Shown here piece by piece: positions 1 through 5,053 of a stretch of DNA of 5,053 nucleotides. Within the stretch, counting starts at the first letter, position 1. The number at the start of each line of letters is the position of its first letter. The stretch is from Cytophagales bacterium (lineage in GTDB: Bacteria; Bacteroidota; Bacteroidia; Cytophagales; ES-bin-26). The DNA is taken from NCBI GenBank assembly GCA_014379925.1, contig JACMKY010000120.1:1-5053 (forward strand). The letters are read 5' to 3'. Both the position numbers and the translations under genes were made by a program. The notes below the pieces were generated by a model that was not told the DNA's origin, did not search any database, and saw nothing but the letters and a program-made list of their open reading frames with translations.

Positions 1-2227
1 CCAGCGCGTTGATCGCCCTCCGGACGTCGGTAGCCGAAAGACCAAACCGGGCGGCAAGGTCCGGCTGGAACTTCACCGCCAGTTGGGGGACCAGGGTCAG
101 CGGCTGCACCTTCAAATCAGTCACCCCTTCTACGGTCGCCAGTACCCCGCCTACTTCTTTGGCTTTTTGCTGGAGTACCGCCAAATCCGACCCGTAGATG
201 CGCACGACGATGCTGGCACTGGTGCCGGTGAGTACTTCCTTCACCCGCTCCCGCAGGTAGGTGAGCACGTCGCGGTACAGTCCGGGATACCCATCCACCA
301 CTTCCTGAATTTTTGCTACCGTCCCCTCGTAATCGGCATCCGGGTCCACGCTGATCCAGTTTTCGGTGAAATTGGGCCCTACCACTTCGTCGGCCACTTC
401 AGCCCGGCCGATGTGGGCCCCGAAGTTGCGCACACCGGGAATGGCCCGCAACTCGTGGCTGGCCCGCTGGGTAATGCGCCGCATCGCGTCCAGCGAAGTG
501 CCCGGTTTTTCTACCCAGTGCATCAGAAAATCGTACTCCTTGAAATGGGGAAGGAATTCTTCGCCCAAGAAAGGCAACGTGCCCAGGGACACTGCCAAAA
601 TTACGGCCAAGCCCGCGAAGGCCCGCCGGGGTTGGCCCATCATTCGGTGCAACATCCCTTCGTAGCGGGGCTTGAGCCACCCAATCAGCGAAGACTCCCG
701 CTGAACGTGCTTTCCGTCGCCGGAATATCGCTTGGGCAGTAGCAGGAGAGACAAGGCCGGGGTGAGGGTGAGGGCCACCAGCAGGGAAGCCAGAATGGCC
801 AGGATGTAAGACAAAGCCAGGGGCCGGAAGAAAGCACCCGAAATGCCCGGCAGGAAGAATACCGGCATCAGCACCAGCGCTACGATGAGGCTGCCGTACA
901 CCACCGCACTGCGCACTTCCAGCGAAGCTTTGAACACTACTTTGATGGCGGGCAGCGGTTTGGGCAGGAGCGCGTTCTGCCGCAACCGGCGCACGATGTT
1001 CTCCACGTCGATGATGGCGTCGTCCACCACTTCACCCAGCGCGATCACCAGGCCGGCCAGCACCATCGTGTTGATGGTGCCGCCCCGGAAATGCAGCACC
1101 AGGGCCGCCATCATCAGGGAAAGCGGAATGGCCAGCACGCTGATCAGGGCCGTGCGCCAGTCGTTGAGAAACACGAACAGCACCACTACCACCAGCCCGC
1201 AGCCGATGAGGAGGGCTCGGTTGAGGTTGCGGAGCGACATCTCGATGAAGGTGGCCGGCCGGAAGATGGTCGCGTCGAAGGTCATTTCCTGGAGGCCAGG
1301 TTTGGTCTCCTCGAGCACGCTTTCCACCCGCCGGGTCACGTCCAGGGTATTGGCCTGGGGCTGCTTTTCTACGATGAGCAACAACCCGGGGCCGTCGTTG
1401 ATGACCGCGTCGCCGATGGGCGCGGGAAAGCCTTCGGTCACCTCGGCCAGTTCCCCCAACCGGACCGGTACGCCGTTGGGACCGGCAATGGTTATTTTCG
1501 CCAGGTCTGGGGCTTCGTAAAGGTGGGGCACGTGGGAAATGGCCATCCGTTGGTTGGGCATATCCACGAAGCCACCCCCGAACTGCCGCGTGGCATCCTG
1601 CACGGCGGTGATCACCTGGTTGAGCTGCAGGTTGTTGGCGTAGAGGCGTTCGGGATCAACCAGTACCTGCAATTGCCGGTCGCGCTGGCCCCAAACCGCC
1701 ACGTTGGCCACGCCGGGCACCGCCAGCAGGCGCGGACGCAGCGTCCAGCGGACCTCGGTGGTCATTGCCATCTGCGACAGGGTTGGGGAACTGACGCCGA
1801 TTTTCATGATCCGGCTGGTCGTGGACAGGGGCATCAGCATCACCGGTGGCCGGGCCACGGCCGGCAGCTGAGGCGTAATCCGCGCCAGGCGTTCCTGCAC
1901 CAGTTGCCGGGACTGGATGATGTCGGTGCCTGGCTCAAACTCCACGACGACGGAAGCCAGTCCCAGCACGGACTTGGAACGCAGCCGGGTGGAGAGGGGC
2001 GTGCCATTGAGGGAGTTCTCAATCGGTACGGCAATCAGCGCTTCCACTTCCGCAGTGGAGAGACCCGGGGCTTCTACCTGAATCTCCACGTAGGGCGGGG
2101 CAAACTCGGGGAACACGTCGAAGGACGCCTCCTGAAGAATCTGGGTGCCGGCCACCAACAAAAGGCCCGTTAACACGACGACGACGACCCGCAGCCGCAA
2201 AGACATGGATACAATCCAGCGCATCAT
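1..2227 (-). CDS. RND efflux permease, heavy-metal (HME, CusA/CzcA-like) family, 3' end cut by window
   Basis: Inner-membrane proton-driven pump subunit of a tripartite efflux complex. It was translated from ATG at 2227; 742 codons run open to the left edge, about 290-300 residues short of the usual length. Seen: TM1 at about 13-31; an RND signature at 39-69 (FPEFAPP, then EAPGLSTAEVEALIAVPIE); a first periplasmic porter loop to about 335 containing PGVANVAVWGQRDRQ (171-185); TM2-TM6 at about 338-355, 360-380, 384-406, 439-461 and 467-497; TM7 at about 535-552; then the second porter loop to the edge. TM4 carries A396-x-G398-x3-D402-x-A404-x4-E409-N410; D402 corresponds to the proton-relay Asp of CusA-type pumps. 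This motif pattern is CusA-like, but no Met occurs in residues 583-742, where CusA has two of its three metal-carrying Met. Metal efflux is likely by family; the actual ion is not assignable. The start overlaps the adaptor stop (ATGA), indicating coupled translation. A second in-frame ATG follows at 2224-2222. Confidence 0.95.
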   Translation of the reverse strand, partial: MMRWIVSMSLRLRVVVVVLTGLLLVAGTQILQEASFDVFPEFAPPYVEIQVEAPGLSTAEVEALIAVPIENSLNGTPLSTRLRSKSVLGLASVVVEFEPGTDIIQSRQLVQERLARITPQLPAVARPPVMLMPLSTTSRIMKIGVSSPTLSQMAMTTEVRWTLRPRLLAVPGVANVAVWGQRDRQLQVLVDPERLYANNLQLNQVITAVQDATRQFGGGFVDMPNQRMAISHVPHLYEAPDLAKITIAGPNGVPVRLGELAEVTEGFPAPIGDAVINDGPGLLLIVEKQPQANTLDVTRRVESVLEETKPGLQEMTFDATIFRPATFIEMSLRNLNRALLIGCGLVVVVLFVFLNDWRTALISVLAIPLSLMMAALVLHFRGGTINTMVLAGLVIALGEVVDDAIIDVENIVRRLRQNALLPKPLPAIKVVFKASLEVRSAVVYGSLIVALVLMPVFFLPGISGAFFRPLALSYILAILASLLVALTLTPALSLLLLPKRYSGDGKHVQRESSLIGWLKPRYEGMLHRMMGQPRRAFAGLAVILAVSLGTLPFLGEEFLPHFKEYDFLMHWVEKPGTSLDAMRRITQRASHELRAIPGVRNFGAHIGRAEVADEVVGPNFTENWISVDPDADYEGTVAKIQEVVDGYPGLYRDVLTYLRERVKEVLTGTSASIVVRIYGSDLAVLQQKAKEVGGVLATVEGVTDLKVQPLTLVPQLAVKFQPDLAARFGLSATDVRRAINAL

Positions 2228-3429
2228 TTACCTCCTCCGAATTCAGTTCCGAATAATTCCGCGGCTCCCGCCGTAACCACTTTGGTACCGGTAGTCAGGC
2301 CTCTTTTGAGAATAGCCAGACCACCGGATACGCCTGCCAACTCCACCCGTCGGCGGACAAACACCCGCGGTCCGGTATTCTCGTACACCCAGGTGCCCCC
2401 GTACATATCGTAAAGAATAGCCGCGTTGGGTACTACCAGGGAAGATTGACTACCGCGGTAGGACACCGTCACGCTCACCCGTTGTCCGGGACGAAATGCC
2501 CGTTCGGCGTTGGCGATTTCGTAATACGCATCAATTGAGGTCGCCAGGGCATCGGCAGTAAGCGGCCCTCTGACCGGCCGGGCCGTCACCATACGGGACG
2601 CCTCCCCGGAGGAACCGCTAAAATCCGACAGTACGCGCACGGAGGCCGTCGCCCGGGGGTCAATCCGGGTGGCTTCACCGGCGTAGATGGGTACCCGTAC
2701 CCACACCGGGCTCAGGGAAACAATATCCATTACGGGGGCGGCGGTGGCCACTACTTGCGAAGGGGAACTGTAGATCCGTTGCACCATCCCACCAATGGGG
2801 GCCTCCACGTTCAGGGTAGAAAGTCGCTGCGCTACCGACTCACTGGGGTTGCCCCCGAGCAGTTCAAGCCGGGCCTCCGCCACCCGCAGGGAAGCGTTGA
2901 CGCCGGCCAGTTCGGCCTCCGCTTCCTGCACCGTCCGCAGGCTGCCGGCTTTGTCGGCCAGCAGTTGCTGAGCCCGGTTCAGCTTTTGGGTTCCTACTTC
3001 GTACTGAACTTTTCGCTGCGCCACTTCCTGCTGGGCGCTGATTAAGTCCCGTTCCGAAGGCAAAATCAGCAGGCGGTAGAGCCGTTCCCCCTTTTTTACT
3101 TCCTGACCGGCCGCAACGGGGCGACCCCGGGTGGGCGATAGCAGCGTTCCGGCTACCGGAGCAGTCACGGTAATGGTTCTTCCGGGTAGGGCGACAATTT
3201 CTCCGCTCAGGACCCGGGTATTACCCATTGCCCGCTGCTGCACCCCGACGGTTTGAATGCCCAGCCTTTCCAGTGCTTGATCCGTGAGGGTAATGGTGTT
3301 GAGATCACTTTCCTTTCCGGGGTTGCTCATCGCAACCGGTGGCGGTGCTTTGGGATCTTTTTTTGCCGGCTGGCAAGCGGCTACCAGCGCGATTGCCAGA
3401 CAAGCGGAATAAAAAGGCTTTTTGGTCAT
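2224..3429 (-). CDS. Periplasmic adaptor (membrane fusion protein) of RND efflux pump, lipoprotein
   Basis: Bridges the RND permease and the outer-membrane channel in the periplasm. The reading frame is open from ATG 3453 (409 aa), but I prefer ATG 3429 (401 aa). That start gives a standard lipoprotein signal, MTKKPFYSACLAIALVAAC, with basic n-region, short hydrophobic core and VAAC lipobox (Cys19; Cys27 in the long form). Long-form numbering for domains: Lys/Pro-rich linker 28-45; lipoyl half-motif 94-128 (TVTAPVAG, then GQEVKKGERLYRL); alpha-helical hairpin about 132-200, Gln/Ala/Glu-rich; second lipoyl half 214-247 (VEAPIGGMV); beta-barrel about 249-335; membrane-proximal domain 338-406 ending GAAELFGTEFG, typical of HME-pump adaptors. 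The mature N-terminus lacks the Met cluster of CusB and is not His-rich, so a metal-chaperone role is not evident. The gene begins 31 nt after the channel stop (7 nt for the long form), and its TGA overlaps the permease ATG. Confidence 0.93.
   Translation of the reverse strand: MTKKPFYSACLAIALVAACQPAKKDPKAPPPVAMSNPGKESDLNTITLTDQALERLGIQTVGVQQRAMGNTRVLSGEIVALPGRTITVTAPVAGTLLSPTRGRPVAAGQEVKKGERLYRLLILPSERDLISAQQEVAQRKVQYEVGTQKLNRAQQLLADKAGSLRTVQEAEAELAGVNASLRVAEARLELLGGNPSESVAQRLSTLNVEAPIGGMVQRIYSSPSQVVATAAPVMDIVSLSPVWVRVPIYAGEATRIDPRATASVRVLSDFSGSSGEASRMVTARPVRGPLTADALATSIDAYYEIANAERAFRPGQRVSVTVSYRGSQSSLVVPNAAILYDMYGGTWVYENTGPRVFVRRRVELAGVSGGLAILKRGLTTGTKVVTAGAAELFGTEFGGGK
2231..2238 (-). promoter_or_regulatory. 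Ribosome-binding-site-like GGAGGAGG before the permease
   Basis: On the minus strand GGAGGAGG lies inside the last codons of the adaptor (encoding its GGGK tail), 3 nt before the first ATG (2227-2225) and 6 nt before the second (2224-2222). The upstream GGAGG half (2238-2234) is 6 nt from the first ATG. It therefore fits either of the tandem in-frame starts, which differ by one Met. The two genes upstream have no such sequence, and Bacteroidota generally rely little on Shine-Dalgarno pairing, so it may simply reflect glycine codons. Confidence 0.45.
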
Positions 3430-3460
3430 GAACACCAAGGATGAGGACGACATACAATCA

Positions 3461-4831
3461 TTATTGAGGAAGCACGGCTTTTTTACCCATGCTGTAATTG
3501 AGCTGGCTCACCGAACGCCTCAGTTCGGCGGCCACTTCGGCCCGGCGCAGTTGGCCGTTGAGGAGTTGCCGGGTAGCATCGAGCACGGGCAGGTAGGAAA
3601 TATCGCCCCGCTGGTATACTTGCCCGGCCAAGGCAACGGCGCTTTCCAGGGAGGGTAACACCCCGGTGTTCCATACCTGGTAAGACCGGTGCATTTGCTG
3701 ATACCGGTTGTAAGCTTCGGTAATACCCAGGGTAATTTGCTGGCGTACCGCTACGTATTGCAGGACTGCCTGTTCCATTTCCGCTTCCGCCCGGGCTACC
3801 TTCCCCTGGTTTCGGTTGAAAACCGGTATCTCCGCCTGGATACCCGGGTTGAAGGCATTGGGCATCCATTGCGGCGAAGCCCCCTCGGGGGATTGGGTGG
3901 GAATGTGCTGAAAACCCAGGGTAGCCGTAAAGGAGATAATCCTCGATTTTTCCCAGCCCAATCGCTTGCCCCCCGCTTCAATGGCCGTGGCGGCGGCCTG
4001 CAGCGGCGGACTCATTGCGTACGCCAGTTCCAGTGCTTCGGCCTTGGAGAGTTGCTGGAGCGACAAAGGCAATGCGGCCGGTTGCAAAGCCACCACCGTA
4101 TCGGGGGAAGCAAAACCGAGCAGGGTGTTGAACCGGTTGGCAAGGACGAGCGTGTCCAGACTAGCCCGTAACAGGTCGTCCCGGGCGCTGGCCGCGTCGG
4201 CCCGGGTCACTGAGGCTTCCAGTTCGCTGATGTCTCCGTTGCGCAACCGGGATTCGGCCAGTTCGTTTAATTGCACCCGTACCTGGGCACTCCGGGCAAA
4301 AATGACCGCTTTTTCCCGGGCCAGCAGCAGGTCGGCGTAGGCTACCTGCACATCACGAATCAGGGTAAAGCTCCGTTGCAAGAGGTCGCTGGCGGTTCTT
4401 TCGGCGGCATACCGGGCAGCGGCAACGCGCTGAGGGCGTTGCCAGATAAAATCCAGGGCGAAGTTGAGGTAGCCCGATGCGACAATCCCGGCGTTGGGAG
4501 AAAGATACCGCAACAGGGGATTGGCGACCACGCCGGCGTCAATTACATCGGCCCGGGCAATGGCAATGGCCGCCAGGTCAGTCTGGAACTGGGCATTGTT
4601 CCAAAGGGCCAGGGCTACGGCCTCGTCTTCCGTCAGGCCGTCGGTGGGGACAACCGTAGGGGGCAGGTCTACGCTTGCCGGCGATTTAACGGGAAGTACG
4701 GTAAAACCGGACTGCGCTTCCAGTTTCTGGGAAACGTAGGAACGGGAAAAGCGGTTGGCCGAAGTGCAGGCTGCCAGGAGCAGAGCCATCCCCAAAAGCC
4801 CGTTTGCCGGGCAGAATCTAAGCCGGTGCAT
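3461..4831 (-). CDS. TolC/CusC-family outer-membrane efflux channel, lipoprotein
   Basis: Outer-membrane channel that forms the exit duct of the pump; the family works as a trimer with a beta-barrel and a long alpha-helical periplasmic tunnel. 456 aa, normal for the family. Seen: signal peptide MHRLRFCPANGLLGMALLLAAC with an LAAC lipobox at Cys22, so a lipid-anchored N-terminus as in CusC; two internally related OMF repeats, with equivalent GDISELEASV (199-208) and GDISYLPVLD (409-418) loops followed by Ala/Arg/Gln-rich helices; and the CusC/CzcC-type motif PVFNRNQG (336-343) before the second helical hairpin. Start chosen at ATG 4831: it gives the signal peptide directly, and no in-frame ATG lies just upstream. 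The leader AACCAACAACA has no Shine-Dalgarno. It is the first gene of the operon, with the adaptor starting 7 or 31 nt after its TAA. No truncation or frameshift seen. Confidence 0.94.
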   Translation of the reverse strand: MHRLRFCPANGLLGMALLLAACTSANRFSRSYVSQKLEAQSGFTVLPVKSPASVDLPPTVVPTDGLTEDEAVALALWNNAQFQTDLAAIAIARADVIDAGVVANPLLRYLSPNAGIVASGYLNFALDFIWQRPQRVAAARYAAERTASDLLQRSFTLIRDVQVAYADLLLAREKAVIFARSAQVRVQLNELAESRLRNGDISELEASVTRADAASARDDLLRASLDTLVLANRFNTLLGFASPDTVVALQPAALPLSLQQLSKAEALELAYAMSPPLQAAATAIEAGGKRLGWEKSRIISFTATLGFQHIPTQSPEGASPQWMPNAFNPGIQAEIPVFNRNQGKVARAEAEMEQAVLQYVAVRQQITLGITEAYNRYQQMHRSYQVWNTGVLPSLESAVALAGQVYQRGDISYLPVLDATRQLLNGQLRRAEVAAELRRSVSQLNYSMGKKAVLPQ

Positions 4832-4851
4832 TGTTGTTGGTTTAGAATTGT

Positions 4852-4859
4852 CAAATATC
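4852..4859 (-). promoter_or_regulatory. Candidate Bacteroidota-type -7 promoter element of the efflux operon
   Basis: The minus strand reads GATATTTG here, matching the Bacteroidota -7 consensus TAnnTTTG at all fixed positions except the first. It lies 20 nt before the ATG, which would put transcription start about 15 nt before the channel gene. At the expected -33 distance only TTTA (4885-4882, spacer 22 nt) is found instead of TTTG, and that position is inside the direct repeat at 4864-4885. A weak -33 covered by a repeat suggests an activator-dependent promoter (inference). Confidence 0.4.
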
Positions 4860-4863
4860 AGAG

Positions 4864-4885
4864 GGAATTTTAAAGGAATTTTAAA
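4864..4885 (-). promoter_or_regulatory. Perfect tandem 11-bp direct repeat, candidate response-regulator operator
   Basis: TTTAAAATTCC occurs twice back to back on the minus strand (4885-4875 and 4874-4864), with no mismatch. The 11-bp period, one helical turn, is the arrangement bound by OmpR/PhoB-family response regulators, and it ends 4 nt upstream of the candidate -7 element, overlapping the -33 position. Heavy-metal RND operons are often controlled by CusR/CopR-type regulators of that family. No regulator gene is in the window, so the assignment is inferred from layout alone. The alternative is chance AT-rich repetition. Confidence 0.5.
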
Positions 4886-4899
4886 GAGATTGTGGTAAA

Positions 4900-4911
4900 G
4901 GTACTAATACC
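4900..4911. promoter_or_regulatory. Small inverted repeat GGTA-CTAA-TACC
   Basis: GGTA (4900-4903) and TACC (4908-4911) form a 4-bp dyad around CTAA; a second TGGTA at 4893-4897 also pairs with TACCA at 4908-4912. It lies 14 bp upstream of the 11-bp direct repeats, within the AT-rich leader, so it could be an accessory regulator site. The arms are very short and could be chance. Confidence 0.2.
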
Positions 4912-4954
4912 ATATCGCGCTAGTTCTAATGCAGGACAAAAGAAGAGAAGTAGC

Positions 4955-5024
4955 GAGACGGTCTGATTTACCGGAACGCTGCGAGTACTTGACTTCGCAG
5001 CGTTCCGTTAAATCAGACCGTCTC
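4955..5024. repeat. Long near-perfect inverted repeat (30-bp arms, 10-nt loop); possible terminator
   Basis: Arms 4955-4984 and 4995-5024 are reverse complements at 29 of 30 positions; the only mismatch is C4971 against T5008. The loop is GTACTTGACT (4985-4994). RNA from either strand would fold into a very stable hairpin. On the minus strand the stem is followed by a pyrimidine-rich stretch (GCTACTTCTCTTCTTTTG), compatible with a terminator for a gene entering from the right. On the plus strand no T-run follows. Ordinary terminators have much shorter stems, so a dispersed palindromic repeat or small non-autonomous element is an alternative. It lies 123 bp upstream of the channel ATG and would insulate the operon from read-through. 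Confidence 0.85.
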
Positions 5025-5053
5025 AAGATGCATCCGGGAGAATCCCTGATGGA

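Noticed and set aside
83..742. Plus-strand 219-codon open frame
   Set aside because: Antisense to the permease porter region; no domain, signal or start context. A shadow of codon bias.
843..1520. Plus-strand 225-codon open frame
   Set aside because: Antisense to TM2-TM5 of the permease; low-complexity Ser/Thr/Arg composition typical of a reverse-frame translation.
1091..2173. Plus-strand 360-codon open frame
   Set aside because: It lies wholly antisense to the permease, whose RND motifs and membrane segments are unmistakable. The translation is His/Gly/Gln-rich with no recognisable domain, as expected for a shadow frame in G+C-rich coding DNA.
3880..3891. CCCCC-TC-GGGGG hairpin
   Set aside because: Inside the channel coding sequence (Ser-Pro-Glu-Gly codons), with a 2-nt loop and no T-run; coding constraint explains it.
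4849..4854. Perfect TTGACA on the minus strand as a sigma-70 -35 box
   Set aside because: Only 17 nt separate it from the channel ATG, so no -10 box and leader can fit before the start codon. It overlaps the candidate -7 element instead.
3689..4873. Plus-strand open frames opposite the channel gene (3689-4171, 3966-4340, 4271-4873)
   Set aside because: All are antisense to the well-supported OMF gene, overlap one another, and show no family features.
4904..5053. Minus-strand frame open for about 50 codons across the palindrome
   Set aside because: It reads through both arms of the inverted repeat, has no recognisable product, and its openness over this length is unremarkable.
5049..5053. 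Plus-strand ATG at the right edge as start of a divergent gene
   Set aside because: Only five bases are visible and there is no clear promoter element before it; cannot be supported.

Overview
This window holds one operon for a tripartite RND-type efflux pump, read entirely on the minus strand (right to left), plus about 220 bp of upstream non-coding DNA. Gene order is outer-membrane channel (3461-4831), periplasmic adaptor (2224-3429, or to 3453 with an earlier ATG), then inner-membrane RND permease (from 2227 down to the left edge, cut by the window). This matches the C-B-A order of heavy-metal efflux operons such as czcCBA. The permease has 742 codons in view with no internal stop, so roughly 290-300 C-terminal residues of a typical ~1040-residue family member lie outside the window.

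The host is probably a G+C-rich member of the Bacteroidota, perhaps Cytophagales (inference). The first two genes have no Shine-Dalgarno sequence. The leader before the first gene is A-rich and contains a GATATTTG element resembling the Bacteroidota -7 box (TAnnTTTG). Both the channel and the adaptor carry lipoprotein signal peptides, which is common in this phylum. By eye the coding DNA is roughly 55-60% G+C, while the leader around 4840-4915 is clearly AT-rich.

The three products should assemble into one envelope-spanning machine. The permease uses the proton gradient to capture substrate, the adaptor couples it to the channel, and the channel opens to the outside. The permease's TM4 signature (A396-x-G398-x3-D402-x-A404-x4-E409-N410) places it in the heavy-metal efflux (HME) branch with a CusA-like pattern. 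However, the methionines that carry Cu(I)/Ag(I) in CusA, and the N-terminal methionines of CusB, are not seen, so the substrate should be treated as unassigned.

The upstream region (4832-5053) holds the most interesting non-coding structure. A perfect tandem 11-bp direct repeat (4864-4885) sits just upstream of the candidate -7 element, arranged as expected for an OmpR/PhoB-type response-regulator site. Further upstream is a 30-bp inverted repeat with one mismatch and a 10-nt loop (4955-5024), either a terminator for a gene to the right or a mobile or repetitive palindrome. No RNA gene, IS element or CRISPR array is visible. Apart from the control region and the uncertain metal specificity, this is a recognisable efflux operon and I see no undescribed system.
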